64,000 nt of DNA, from positions 18,909,119-18,973,118 of the forward strand of contig CM056550.1 in assembly GCA_029721515.1 (NCBI GenBank), given 5' to 3'. Source of the DNA: Synanceia verrucosa. Its lineage: Eukaryota > Chordata > Actinopteri > Perciformes > Synanceiidae. Of this stretch, positions 1-12,726 are shown piece after piece. The notes under the pieces were generated by a model. That model was not told where the DNA came from and searched no databases. It saw only the letters and a list, made by a program, of their open reading frames with translations. Numbering within the stretch: position 1 is the stretch's first letter; each line of letters begins with the position of its first letter. The translations under genes and the position numbers were made by a program.

Positions 1-1274
1 TCTCACTATGTCATTACTATTATGTCCATACAGAGTTGAGACAATTAAAACGGAGGTTATAAATGAGAATCAATTGATTAGGCCCAGTAAAAATGTTCAG
101 TGCTACCAGTGAACTGATTATATTCTGGTTTTAGACAGTTGAAGTTGGCTTTTCTCTCTATTTTCTGACCAAAGAGTGAAGTAATTAATCAAGAAAACAA
201 TCTGAGGGTTAATTGATTGTGAATATAATCAATAATGTGGGTGTGATCTGGAGTTTGAACAAAAGACAGAAACAAAATCCAACAATATTTTTGAGGCGTT
301 TTAGATTAACCGACTGTAAGTTCAATTTTACAAAACTCTGGTAGCTGATGAGTTTTGCAAAACAGTGTCAGAAACGTGGTGATATTTGCATGGAATCTGG
401 TGCAGGACCTGACAAAGCTCCAGATTGGTAAGATTTAACGATGTCTTGGTGTTGCAGCAGCAGAGCGGAGACTTGTGTAGTTCCAGCGTAACTTTATTTA
501 TCCATGACAGACATGCAAAGAATGTCACGGCCGCTCTTTTTCCGGATCACGCTCGTACAGTTCCACACATTCCAACATGGGAGCTGCCACGAGGGACGAC
601 AACATGTTAGTCATCCAGCTGGCTTATCCCGTCATATTTACCACCTATTTACTGTGCTTTTAACACTGGAGTACGTCAGATTTAAGCTCAGACAAACCAG
701 TAAAATGCTGCAGTAAACCCGTGATGAGTTAGCATTTACTGTGTATCACATCATCAGGTTCAGGACTTTCTCTGATCACATCAGAGCTGAGTGGATCTGA
801 GTTAAGGAGAAAATCAACACTTTTTTTCCTTCTTATTATTCTTTAACCCTTCCTTTTTCTCTCTTTCATTTCCTTTTTCCACAAACACACACATCAGAGT
901 CAGAGCATGCACCAGCATCCAAGGTCAGGTCAACATGAGAGTCCAAACACAACAACACTGAACACACACAGACTCATGATGTGAGCAGAACCAGCAGGAC
1001 TTTAAACAGTCACACTGAAGCATTTAGTAATGCAAACACACCGACTAACACAGACACATCCACGCAGACTGCAGCAGAGTGGTGCAGCAGAGTTGCCGTC
1101 CCATCAACGACCCCATCACCTCCTCCATCTGGAGCGACATCACTTAATCTCAGCGGCTGTAAATTCCCCCAAAAATCTTGTTAGCATCAATGTGACGAGA
1201 CAGGATAGAAAGAGAGAGAGAGGGAAGAGAGTTTAGAGCTCCATGACTAGACCGTAAAGTCCAGGACAGTAGAG
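1..1274. other. Gene-free left flank (putative ank3 intron)
   Basis: I see no coding exon here on either strand. Short open frames have no splice context or family resemblance. If the exon at 1281-1316 belongs to ank3, this stretch is the start of its downstream intron. I looked for the conserved first ankyrin-repeat exon of ank3 on the minus strand and did not find it. Confidence 0.5.
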
Positions 1275-1280
1275 ACTTAC

Positions 1281-1316
1281 TTCTGCCAAATAGTCTGCTG
1301 CCTCCTCCACTGCCAT
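1281..1316 (-). CDS. Candidate alternative first coding exon (ank3?)
   Basis: On the minus strand an ATG at 1316 opens 12 codons (MAVEEAADYLAE) that run in phase 0 into a perfect donor, GTAAGT (1280-1275). The exon has the same design as the two recognised ank3 first exons in this window: same strand, short, phase 0. An E-box CAGCTG (1330-1335) lies just upstream, and a near-consensus MEF2 site lies about 180 bp upstream. I do not recognise this N-terminus from any ankyrin isoform, so assignment to ank3 is inference from position, strand and phase. It could be the first exon of another gene or a chance match. Confidence 0.4.
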
Positions 1317-1390
1317 GTTTCTCAGCCTGCAGCTGAAAGAGCGAAACCTGAGCACTCAATTACTGTTGCAGCTAAACGTATAGCCGGGAC

Positions 1391-1478
1391 GCTAGGGAGG
1401 GAGGGAGGGAGGGATGGGGGCAAGAGAGGAGACGAGAGGGGAGGGATGGTCTGTATATGAGAGAGGGAGAGGGAGATA
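1391..1478. repeat. GGGA/GA-rich simple repeat
   Basis: Purine-rich low-complexity DNA: a GGGA tandem at 1391-1413, then GAGA-type runs. It lies in the presumed promoter region of the minus-strand exon at 1281-1316. Confidence 0.8.
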
Positions 1479-1495
1479 GGGGCATTATGTCACGG

Positions 1496-1505
1496 CTAAA
1501 AATAC
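1496..1505 (-). promoter_or_regulatory. MEF2-like site upstream of the 1.3 kb exon
   Basis: The sequence CTAAAAATAC (plus strand) fits the MEF2 consensus YTA(A/T)4TAR except at the last base. It lies 180 bp upstream of the minus-strand ATG at 1316. With the E-box at 1330-1335 it would suit a muscle- or neuron-active promoter. This is motif matching only; such A/T-rich 10-mers also occur by chance. Confidence 0.3.
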
Positions 1506-1721
1506 CTGGCGAGCAGTGAGAAAGTCCAGAGTGTGGAGGAGGGGTGAGGCAGCAGAGTTTCCGGCGTTAATCTCAACTCCCAGAGGAATAACAGGGGATC
1601 AGAGGACGGCGAGTCGGTGCAGGACACTTGTTAGAGGCAGGATGTTAAAATATGAAAAGTTACTTCCTAGTTTGTGCTCTCATGCAGTTCTTGTCACTCG
1701 GGGGATTTAAACTCAGCAGAG

Positions 1722-2203
1722 ATTTTAGTTCATGGGCCACATTCAGCCCTGTTTGACTGCATGATAACGACAATAATAATGATTAAAGAAAAATAATAAC
1801 AGGACCTTCAATGTGTTCCTGTCTTTTAGTGTGAAGAGGTTCAAGTTCATTCCAGAAATGTTACTGAACAAACAGTGATGAACAGCTTGAGATAATGTCT
1901 CAGTGATTTCCTTTCTATGGCTAAATACAGACCTCAAACCTGCCAATAAATCATTTTCCTGAATTCTTTTTGCCGTCTGATAGCAGCTCTAAATATTATC
2001 TTCCTCGAGCACTGAAAGGTGGCGTTAGCACTGGATTCACATTCACCTCACTGAAGAAAGTGGTTCATTTTTTTTGAAAACTCCTTCGCTTCACAGCGTT
2101 GTTGCACCGCCTGTTCTCAAAAGATTTGATGTAAAGATCCAGTGGGCCGGATTTGACTCACTGGTGGGCCAGTTCTGGCACTAGGGCCATATCTTTGACA
2201 CCA
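1722..2203. mobile_element. Degenerate hAT-like MITE
   Basis: The left part carries 'gggccacattcagccctgtt'. The right part carries 'gggccggatttgactcac', then 'gggccagttctggcactag' and 'ggccatatctttgacacc'. These phrases are typical of an abundant fish hAT-derived non-autonomous family ending in 'tttgacacc'. The central part (1975-2060) resembles 47757-47830 in an acsl5 intron. No transposase is present. Confidence 0.55.
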
Positions 2204-3307
2204 CTGTACGGGATACAACACCCTACATCAGGGGTCTGCGAAGCAAAACACAACCAACCCACAGTGCAGCATGTTATTTCAAAATAACTTAAGAAGCACG
2301 TCTTTATCAACCCTAAAGATGAAAAGTGTCCATTTATCCCTGCCTGGACAGACAGATACTGATTTACTGTGTATGAAAGATGGTGCTGAATTAACATGAC
2401 ATATTATATTTGTGTTGGTGAAATTCGTCATTACCTCCTCCTTACTGACTGCTGCAAATGTGCAGCCCAGCTTATGGTCTCCCTTTTAAAATCTGGCCCA
2501 ACTGAATATTGAATAGCCCTGATTTACAGATTGAACCTCTCATCATCAACAGAGGAAAAACTCCCCAAAAACACTTAAACAGGTAAGAAACGAGCTGAGA
2601 GCCAAACACAGTGGAGGCTTAGCAGGATTTAAAGAGAGAGTCAGTTACTGACCTGAGCAGGTAGAGATCTAATGTTAGTTAATGAGGATCAGACACTCTG
2701 GAGCTAACAAAGTCTCTTTAGATCACTAACACTGAGTAAACATAAGAAGTCCTCCACATTTAACTGGAAACATTGTTTGTAACTGTCTTTTAGACTGATG
2801 CGTGGAAGTGTCACGTTTAGACATACAGTAAACATGACCTATACGAATCCAGTCATATCAAATCATAACTAGTTAGTTAGTCAATTTGTCAAATCAATGG
2901 AACAATTATCAGAATAATCAGATTCAGGGAAATCATTCTCCTGGTTCAGCTTCTTTTCATTTTATGTGATTCAAAATTAAAATGCCTTTAGGGGTTTTGG
3001 TGTTCGATCATATATAGACCAAACAATTAATTCATATAAAAAAGTATGATATAGCTGCATAGAAAATGTGTTATTGTGTTCAATAAAATCTGTTTTTTTC
3101 AGCACTTTTACTTTGTGCCTTTCTGACTTCTTCATCATTTTAGTGGACGTTAAATTTAGCAGTGACTGTCAGCTTTTAACCTTCTCTTCTAGTTTTTAGC
3201 CTATCAGGTATCAGCTGAGCAAATGAGTCACACTTTGAAGAGCAACTACTAACTTTAATGAGTACAGCCTGCAAAACATTATCAAGATTATTATTTTATT
3301 TTTCATT

Positions 3308-3475
3308 TCAATTTTTATTTCAACATGTGGAAGTTGCTCTGGATTTACAGTTGGCCCAAAACATGACTTTTTATTGGGAAAAAAAAAATCAGTATTAAGA
3401 AATTAAAAATCTATATTATATCAGAAGAAAAATTTTTGCGATATATTGCCATATCCATATTTTTTCCCACCCCTA
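3308..3475. mobile_element. TAGGGGTGGG MITE, 3' part
   Basis: This is the right half of the MITE described at 60819-61051: 'tggatttacagttggccc', 'attatatcagaagaaaaa', 'gatatattgccatatc' and the terminal 'cccacccta'-type end. The left end is missing. Confidence 0.7.
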
Positions 3476-5062
3476 GTCTCCAAATGATCTTCAGGCCCTC
3501 CAACCACTCGACAGTGGAAAAAAAATGATAATGAAGATCAAACTGCATAAAAATGGAAGTGGGTCAACGTCAGAGATGTCAAGAGTCACAGCGCTCAGCC
3601 TCGTTTGACTGACGCTTCACAACCAGCAGAATCAAAACGGTCCAGAAAGATGCTTCTATTGATCGATCGTCTAATCGGTTTATTCCTCTTAAAAGAAAAG
3701 CAGGGATGTGTTGTGTCACACACTCAAACACACCAGTTTAATGATCCATCCTTTGGTATTTTATGACATCTGTGAAGGAGGGAGGGAGGGGTTGCCATGG
3801 CAACTGAAGCTCCTAAATTTCAAGCGCTCTGGGTTCATTGTAACGTCATGAGGGTTGTGACGATAAAACTACAATCGCTGACATTTGGATTCCGCTGCGC
3901 AGATATTTCAGTCAATATCTGGTTTGTTTTAAACCTGTGGAGCGCAAACAGGAAGTGGAAGTAGTCACCCTTTCAGGAGACCAAGATGTTACAAAAGCAC
4001 GACTGCCAGACCGGACATCGCCGTGGTAACACCCTGTCAACCTGTCCCAAAGCATCCACTGCTTTATAGTCCATTCAAGAATTGACAAAAATATTCATCA
4101 ATATTCGAAACAACTGCAGCTTTCATTTATTTTTCCATCATGACATGAGATCAGATAAACCTTTATTTATGATGGTAATTTCCAGTGTTGAGCTACATTA
4201 TAATAACAGCCTACATAAAAAAATAAGCAGCGGTGTCGTCTGTAAACAAGTGAATTAAGTAGAAACGTGTCAGAAATTTTATGAAATGAAAAAAAAAAAA
4301 AATCAGTTTCTTGGAGGCCACGATCTATAATTTAATTATTGCTAAAACCAGGAGATGTTGTACTTCCTGTCATGAATGATGAAGTAAAACAGTGAAATGA
4401 TCAAAATTTTTTACAAATATATATATATATATTTTTTTTTACTCTTTTGTGGAACGATAAAGTTTAAAGCTAATGTTCAAAATTCAACCAATCAAATCAA
4501 AAGCCTTTATCGTCGTTGCAGTCAATGAATACAACGAAATGTGGAAAGCTGCTCCACTCGGCGCAGTGGTATAAAACATAAATAGATATGATAAAGATAA
4601 AAATATAGTGTATTATATTTACAAATATTGTGTCACGGTAAGAGTCACGGTTATTAAAGTTGCGTTAAAGATAATCAGCTACTGCACAGGTCTACAGTTA
4701 TTCTAATATTTTATTATAATATTCTTATTACATTCATATTCTTATTATATTCTACACACACACACACATCATTAATCAGGTCCTCTATCAGTCCCTAGTG
4801 GTCACTCAGTGACACTGCAGAAGCTGCAGCAGTAAAGTGACAACTGCCTTTTAAGTGTAAACAACAACAACAACAACAACAGCAACACAAACGTCTGTCC
4901 CAAAGAAAAAGTAATAAAAGAACATAAAATGATACTTCTAACATAGAACCAAAACTGGTATCAATATTACGTTAATAAATGGTTTCATAAGGGAGTGTTT
5001 AGAGAGAGGAACACATCATTTGTTGTTGTGTATGTGAGGAAATCAACTGACAATGACGATAA

Positions 5063-5063
<1 letters not shown>

Positions 5064-5111
<48 letters not shown>
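5064..5111. repeat. (TG)n microsatellite
   Basis: About 24 uninterrupted TG units, followed by a short GC-rich run (GCGCGCG). Confidence 0.95.
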
Positions 5112-5118
<7 letters not shown>

Positions 5119-5496
5119 CCTGCCTCTGACTGATGCTGCGATCTGATTGGCCGCCTGGCTACTGCAGTCTCAGTACTCTCCCAGCAGCACATGGATGGAG
5201 GAGGATGGTTTAAAAAAAATGAAACCCACAGCGTTCACACACTTCTGCTCTGTGTTCGCTGCAGCTGGAGGCCAAAAGACTTTAAATCTGTGATGTTTCA
5301 CACATATTTAATCATCAGTCAGCCATGTTTTCAGTGTCTGCTTGAGACGCTGAAACTCCAGACGTTAGTCAGAAAACCTCCCTTCAACTCCTCCATCGTC
5401 ACCCCTCAGTCGTCCTGCTCCCTATTGGACGCTCCTCTCTCACCTCATTGGATGACGGAGGATGACGTTGCTATGCTACTGCTGCTGCTGATGATG

Positions 5497-5497
<1 letters not shown>

Positions 5498-5533
<36 letters not shown>
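5498..5533. repeat. (GT)n microsatellite
   Basis: About 18 GT units preceded by short CTG and ATG triplet runs (5479-5497). The repeat is open in several frames and produces spurious ORFs on both strands. Confidence 0.95.
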
Positions 5534-5536
<3 letters not shown>

Positions 5537-8500
5537 TGGCTGTTAAACCTAAAGACATCGATCCTTCACGGAGCCTCAAAAACTGAACTGGAGGAGCCAA
5601 AAAGGTCCAAAAATGAGCAGAAACCAGGAAGGAGTGAAGGGAAGCTGCTGCAGCTGTTTGGTTAATGTCTCCTGGCAGAGAGTGAGCGCTGGTCATGAAT
5701 AAATGAACATCTGGCCTGGACAGAAAGCATACACAGCACACCAACCAGCCAGATACACTGTACTGTACGAGCCTTTCCTATGGCACATTACACTGAGAAG
5801 AAACATCAGCACCAATAACTAAACTGATAAATAAATATCTACAGTGCTTTATGAGATTTCTGCTGTCAGTGTATTTTTATAACTGCAGCTCCACTGCCTG
5901 TTTGCAACACTAAATACCGTTAGACATTCAACAGAGCAGGAAATAATGAAATGTGCAGTAAAGGGAGAAAACAGCAGCGGACAGAGCGTAGAGGCCTTTA
6001 GCTTCACAGCTCAGAGAGTCTGAAGGCAATTAAGGAATAATTCAGGAAATCAATGAAGCACTTTAGTCCTATGTCCAACATCAGCACGGATGTTTGCTCC
6101 TCTGCTGACTCTCAGGCTTTGTGGCCTCGCTGGTTTCTACCTCAAAGTCCAACAATCTGAATTTATCCTTCAAACCACAACCTCCTGGTTCCTGACATCT
6201 GTAATAACACAAATAACTGAAAATCCCTCTCCATAGTGTTTGTCTATTCCACTGCCTTTAATGAACACCAGCTCCCAGAAGCCCTAGACTTCTGCAGGCT
6301 AAACGTCACAAATAAAGATAACATAAACAATATCATCCTTTATTCGTCCCACCGACAGGGACAAAGTGGACAACATTACAATAAGAGCCTATAACACAAG
6401 AGGAGCCAGTGACATCAGTAAACAAGTAGAAAAAGTAGACAAGTGTGTCATAAACAAGTGCGTAATAAAGAAAATAAGCAATAATGTCTTGAAGTTGGAA
6501 TTTGGAAGCTGTAGTCAAGAAAAAAAGATTGTCTAACTTTATACAAATAGAATAGTACAATAGTTTTATAGTATATATAACAAAATAATAACACGGAAGT
6601 AAATTATAATAAAAAGTTTAAAAAAAATCTTTTTAGAAAGACAAAGACTAATGATGATTTTGTCCTTTTAATCCCAGAAGTGGCGGATTAAGAATGAGAA
6701 AAATGAAAGAGAAACATGGACAGAGAGAAGGAAAGTGGGGAACTGTGGAAGTTTTGGCTGCATAGTGGGTACTTTTACTATCATACTTTTATTACATTTT
6801 CTTCATAATATTTTACACATAAAGCACCGATATTTCTGCATTAACTCACTGAGTGTTTAGTCTCCTGTTTTAAAAAAACAGGAGACTATCGCTCAGGAGG
6901 CCGCTGTGAAACCAGAAGTCAACAGTCTTCACAAATCACAATCTTTTCCTAAACTTAACCAAGTACGAACGACGGCCTCTCTGATAAAGCTGCACACACA
7001 TATAAACAAGGCAGAGCCTCATTTCAAGCTGATTTCTACATATATGACATCACATGCTGTGCTGAACACTAATCTGCTGGTGGAAAAGACAAAACAGTGA
7101 CAGGTTTGGTCTGCTGATATGTACGGATGTGGGTGAATGAATGGACTGGCCCAGTTTTTACCGTCGATCTTCCTCTTCAGAGAGAAGCTGCAGGGAGGGA
7201 GGTGGAGGAGAGGAGGATAAAAGGCTGAAATAACATCCTCATCTTCTCCATCGCTCTCTCGCTGCAATTTCCTCCTCTTTTTCCACCACTTCATCAATCG
7301 CTCGCCTCGATCTGCTCCCTCTAATTCCTTTCATCCTCCTCTCTTTTTTTCGCAGCATGTTGGGGATGTGTTACCCCCCTCTACTCGTCACTTTTCCTCC
7401 ACCCGATCCTCCAATCATGACGCCTGGCAGCCTCTGCACCAATCCCCCGGCCCAGCAACCCCCTCCACAGTTACAGCGAACAGCGTTAAAGGCTGGTGGC
7501 AGAAAACATGCCAGCATCTCTAACCTCGTCCATCCTGTCAGACCTCCTCTCTGCTCAGTAATGGAGTCCCTCTATAATTCATAAAGCTCTCCTCCTCTGC
7601 TAGGTGACTCGTTTCCAACTTTGTCATCTTTTGCTGTCAGTGTTGGCTGCTTTTACGTGCTTCACTTCCTTTTTAAGAACCTTAAAGAAACAACTCTTCT
7701 GATGACAGTTTCTCTGATGACTATTTCAGCTCAGTTTCTGCGACGGCAGGAGAGAATAAAGGAGAGGGTTTCATGTCGACAAACGCCCCATGGTTTAGTT
7801 TTATCGATCTTTTATCAAGTGATGTTCTTTTGTCTGTCAGTATGCTTCTGTCGATGTTTGGCAAAAATCAGCTGCACAAGATCTACATATTTCATCTCTG
7901 ACTTAAACACTCTTTAAGATAAACTTTTTGTTTTTCTGTCTGGTCAACAAGGACATATGAAATGGACTTTTTTGTAAAATTACTTCCATTTCTGTTGGAT
8001 TCTTTTGACAGGATTGGAAACTTTGTGTCTTGGATTTTATTTGTCAAAGAATAAAAAAGAATTGGGATAGAAATTTGTTTGTTTTGTTGAAGACTGAGCG
8101 GGAAATTAACCTGTTAATTTGTCACTGAATGAAACTTTTGACCACTGAAACTGTCTGAAAATAAAGAAAGAAATAAAAAAAGATAATATATCAAAAATAA
8201 TCAAAGAGACACCCATTCATTATATTAGCACATGATTTATATCGATTTGTTTCTGTTTTTATGTTACACTGGTGATAAAAGCTGGTATGTAATTGTAATT
8301 TTAATTTATTAACATCATTATTTTATTATTATTTCCATTATTGATGAATCTGAATTATTTTCATGAGCAATGGATCAATTATTTGGTTATAAAAAGTGAG
8401 AAATCTGCTTTTTAATGACGATAAATGCACAAAATGTAGAGCTTGATGAATCTTGTTTGAGCGTATGAAAGATTCAGTTTTACAGTTTAGATTATTTTGT

Positions 8501-8749
8501 CTCCTTTCACTGACTGACTACACTTTGATCTTTCTTAAAAGCTGGAAAGAAGTGAAAATTAAATGCAAAGGAGTGAATATTCAGATGGGCAGCAGGTCTG
8601 GTGGAGGAGGGGAACAAAGAGAGCGGCTTCAAATATGAATCCTGGTTTAAATAAGTGTCCTGGGATTAAAGTGGTGACAATGCCTGGTCACAAGGGACCA
8701 ACCCCCCCAGCGGAAGAGAGGAGGAACAATAAAACCTCCTGCCAGCTAA

Positions 8750-8796
8750 CAGAGAGAGAGAGAAAGAGAGAGAGAGAGACAGGATGGAGAGAGAGA
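8750..8796. repeat. (GA)n-rich tract
   Basis: An imperfect GA/GAA purine tract. Confidence 0.85.
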
Positions 8797-9723
8797 GTTT
8801 TAACTATAGTGCATAAATGAACTCAAACTCATCTGTGACCCCCTACATTACCAGCCATTAAATAAAATGAATGTTATCTGTAAGTGTGTTATTTAAGACA
8901 AAAGGCCGTCACTAAAATAAATCTAAAGTGATAAAGGAAAAGGAGGTGGGGGAAGAGAATGACACCAGCAGTGTTTTCATGACACTTCGTTGCCTTGAAG
9001 CACATTTGGTTTCACAAACTGACGTCGTCTCGTTGCCAATTTTCAGTCCCTGCTGAGAGAAATATTACAGTGCCGGGAAGGGCCAGCACACAGATGGCTT
9101 CATGCACAGATATCAATATTGGTGGGACAGTTTTCAAAACAGGTAATGGCCCAACATGCACAGCTTAGTAAAGACTGACTTCACTAAAACAACCAACCAG
9201 ACAAATGATTCCACCAGTGGACAGTCAAGCAGCCTGGAAGACACATTTTGTTCTGGCAGCATGGCAGCCATAGTTCAGCTCTATATGATGCATGATAATA
9301 GCTTTAATGGCAGCTGCTGCATGCTGCATTGGTCTCAGTGGTGCTCATAATGCATGGACTTCCTGTAAGAAAATAAAAGAGGCCATATTGTAGACATGAA
9401 GGCATTACTACATTTAAAATAATAGAAACAGCACAACATTGAAGGATCCCTCCATCTTAACAGTTTAATAACCAGAGAAATGTATTTAAAATATGTCAGC
9501 CCACCTGTCCTGTTTGTCTCAAAGAGCCTCCAGCATCTTTTCATTCACTTTAACTGGGACTGAGAGTGAAGAATTTAAACTGAATTCACCTTTTTGGACC
9601 CACATTTGAGCCAGAAGACTAGAATTCACCGAGAAGTCAGAAATGAATTTAAAAAAAAAAAAAATAATAATTTTTCTTTGAAGGAATGACAGGAAATAAC
9701 TAGGGCACTCTCACAAAACCTTT

Positions 9724-10043
9724 GAGTAATGTTGGGGCTTCTGGGATTTGTAGTCAGAGCATAAAGAAAAGCAGGAAGTGGAGATGATCGAGATTTGAGA
9801 GCAAAACAAAAAGTGGTGATTTTGGTGAAAGTGTCCTCTACTCTACCTCTGATAAAACAAGAATGGAACAAGGTAAAAACAAACATTTTTTTTTCATGAT
9901 GAAATAGAGAGTCTCTTCTTTCATTTGTTTTCATTTGTTCATGGTACAAAATATTCTGTGGGTCTAGAAAACTCAAAACTCAAAATGGGCAAAAACGCTG
10001 GAACAAGAAGGCACTTCCTGTTTTATAAAACAGCTGGTACTTA
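9724..10043. repeat. Dispersed repeat family B, copy 1
   Basis: About 320 bp closely match 51828-52196 in the same orientation. Shared blocks include 'gagtaatgttggggcttct', 'gtggtgattttggtgaaagt', 'gtcctctactctacctctg' and 'attctgtgggtctagaaa'. No coding frame is shared. I do not recognise the family name; it may be the tail of a larger transposon. Confidence 0.8.
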
Positions 10044-12609
10044 AAGCGTTGATTAACTAATTAATTCAGACTAAATATTTAGTGTGCCATTTTTTCATTA
10101 CATTTTAGTGTCGTGATAACAGCTGTTAGTGGAGACATGAACCACATGTTCAGGCTTGAAGCTAAGCCATGCTAGTACATCCTGAACGTGACTCTCTCTG
10201 AAAACTGATCTTATCACGTCACATTTATGTTTCTCAAACTGCCATCAAGTCTGTTATGTCTGAGAGAGAGACGTGATGAGACGTGAGGAGAGCCGAAGCA
10301 AAAGGAAAAGAAAAATCCAGGTAACTGATACGATGTGATCCCAGGAGGGAGCGGATATTTTTGCACCGTGATGCCAAGAAGTGGCACCGAGCAGATGGAG
10401 TTATAGATTTACCTCGAGTGATGCCAGGACAGCTGATACCGTCCAGACAGCAACACGCTACGAAGAGACAACACTACAGTATAAAACTACAGTATGATAC
10501 TACAGTACAGCACTACAGCAACACGTTCACCTGTTGCCTTAACAAACCATAAACCTGTGATCATCACACAGGCTCAGATTTGGGCTTCAAGGTCAAAGCT
10601 CCCTCCTCCACTGTGCTATTCTGTCAATTCAAAAGGAGAGCAGCCTTGAATCGCTCTCAGTGTTTGACGAGCAGACGTCATTATGCAGTGGATCTTTAAC
10701 ACATCCACCTCCGTGCTGAGGAGCATCGATCCACCCTGCTGCCTGCAGAGTCAATGCCACTGTCAAATTTAAGTTTAATGTCATTTACGACACAGGTGGA
10801 ATCCATGGCAGCTACATGAACCGGATTGATTACTGACCCATTATCATTTTCTGACAAAATCCTCTCGAACACATCGAGAAGTTCAGCTCATATTTAAGGA
10901 CTAATATTGACGTTTATCAGGTGCTGGTTGGGTGTCGACAAGCAAAAACATTCTGCTGTTTCATATAAAAGACTCGTTAAGACAAAATGAACAAAATTTG
11001 ACTTCAAATTTAGCATGCAGACAACAATAAGTGTTAAATTCTCCAGATTAAACAACAATATGTTTGTTGTTGACCTCCAGAGTGACATATAAACAGCTGA
11101 TTGGATGCCACTATGGTTACAGCTTGGTCAGGTTTAGGCACAGAAACGACTGGGCTAGGTTTAGGAAAAGATGGTTTGGGTTGTTGTATGGTAAGGAGAT
11201 GTTTGTTGTTATGGTTACGATATTAATAGCTTGGTGATGGAACGAACCTTGTTAAAAGAAAGACTGTTGTTGAAAGCAGGAAACAGGAAGTCCAACGTTT
11301 TGTTGACCCATTTTAGGACCGTGGCTTTTTAAAATCCAAATTAAGGACACATTTAAACTGAATTTCCAGATTATGTTCAAAAACAAACATGTATGAGAAT
11401 ATTAGCATCAAAACAGGTACATGTACATCGATGTCATTAAAAGAGCGACAGTCAACCCTAAAAAAAAAACTTGACAGAAACATGACATTTATGTTTCATT
11501 TCAACATTTCAATAATTAAGAGGGTTTTTTTTGCCTGAATTTAAGTCATTTCCACTCAGGGTTTCTTTATGAGTGCATCCAAAAGGTGCAAAAAAACACA
11601 ACAAGTGGGCAGTACCTTGAAGTGACTTCCTTTTTTTTCATAATTTCTACGACCACCATGAAAAACAACAACACTACTTCTTCTTGCGACCACAGGAAGT
11701 CGCCTCTCTATCCACCGCTGACCTCATTTGAATGAAGGTCAGCGGTATTGACTGTTGGTGACAGGTGGCTAACCTCGGACTAATGAAGGCCTCAGGCTAG
11801 TCGGCATGTTTGCACATAAACACACACACAAACACAAATGTCAGCATGAACACACAATGATTTTTAACCACAGGCCCAGTCACAACGAGTCAAACAAACA
11901 CAGAAAGTTATTCAAACAGCGAGTGGTTCGTCAGATGCCTCTGATCAGACCTATTGATCACCTCATATCCATGTTTGAGTGCGTCTTAACTTTGTCCTTG
12001 CACAATGACGCAACACACAACCCACACCTATAACCACAGGGTGTGACTGCTGCTGCTGCATTTCACAGAAAAACACCCAGAAAAAAACACATCTGTACAT
12101 ACATATACTGCATATTTACATCAGCAGAGGGATGAGATGAACCAGAGGAGGTAGGATTTTGACATAAGATAGAGAAAGTTGAAACAGTCTGAGGACATAT
12201 GAACACACATGTACAGGCGTCCCGTCAAAGTGAGGCCAACCTGAACATACAAGGAGGTTTTACAACAAAATAAATAAAGTTAAAGAGGATTTTCTGGAAG
12301 GATTTATCACTGTATGAGCGATGGCAGCTCAGTGGAAATACTTCACATATTAATAGCAGCACCGCAGACCTAAAATACCAATCTGCCCTCTATGCCTTAA
12401 TCCTGTTATCTTTTCTTTTCTTCCCACTCATCCATCTCCGTCCTCCTGCTCACCCCCCACTCCTCCCAGTATCCCCACTGGGACCACCCCTCTTATCGCA
12501 CTGGGTGTGTGTGTGTGCGTGAATGTATGTGTGTGTGATGAGGCTGCATCATGACAAAGGAGACTGTGTCAGCTCTCCATCACTTTTCTCTCCCTCCCTC
12601 TTTCTCTAC

Positions 12610-12726
12610 CTTTTTCTTCACTTCACGTGAACGTTTCCTCGTCGACTTCTTCTTCTCCTTCTCGTCCTCGGCGGCGTTGAGGTTCTCGTCTGCCTTTTTC
12701 TTCAACTGCGAGGCGGCGTGCGCCAT
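12610..12726 (-). CDS. ank3: ank3 alternative first coding exon (MAHAASQLKKK form)
   Basis: The minus-strand ATG at 12726 opens 39 codons starting MAHAASQLKKKADENLNA, followed by a Lys/Arg-rich run ending STRKRSREVKKK. It ends in phase 0 at donor GTAGAG (12609-12604). As I recall it, human ankyrin-G's canonical N-terminus starts MAHAASQLKK and ends KRKHRKRSRDRKKK before the first ankyrin repeat; length and charge pattern agree. Ankyrin-G links the spectrin skeleton to membrane proteins such as voltage-gated sodium channels at the axon initial segment and nodes of Ranvier. This exon supplies only the basic leader. The repeat exons are not in this window and should lie beyond its left edge. The teleost ank3a/ank3b copy cannot be decided. 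Confidence 0.93.

Larger units (their letters stand above)
1317..12603. other. Gene-free stretch, presumed ank3 intron
   Basis: I find no supportable gene between the exon at 1.3 kb and the ank3 exon at 12.6 kb. Content seen: a hAT-like relic (1722-2203), part of the TAGGGGTGGG MITE (3308-3475), an interspersed-repeat fragment containing 'tacaacgaaatgtggaaag' (about 4485-4560), (AAC)n (4860-4882), (GT)n (5064-5111, 5498-5533), a fragment beginning 'tcctttattcgtcccacc' (6336-6420), (GA)n (8750-8796) and a dispersed repeat (9724-10043). The longest open frames (5191-5586, 7621-7917, 9626-9976) have low complexity or no resemblance to known proteins. Confidence 0.6.

Noticed and set aside
5191..5586. 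131-codon plus-strand open frame ending in a run of alternating Val/Cys
   Set aside because: The tail is the (GT)n microsatellite read as codons. There is no family resemblance, and a minus-strand frame through the same repeat is equally open.
7357..7584. 75-codon proline-rich frame preceded by a strong pyrimidine tract and cgcag
   Set aside because: It looks like an acceptor, but there is no donor, no recognisable protein, and it lies opposite in strand to ank3. Chance is more likely.
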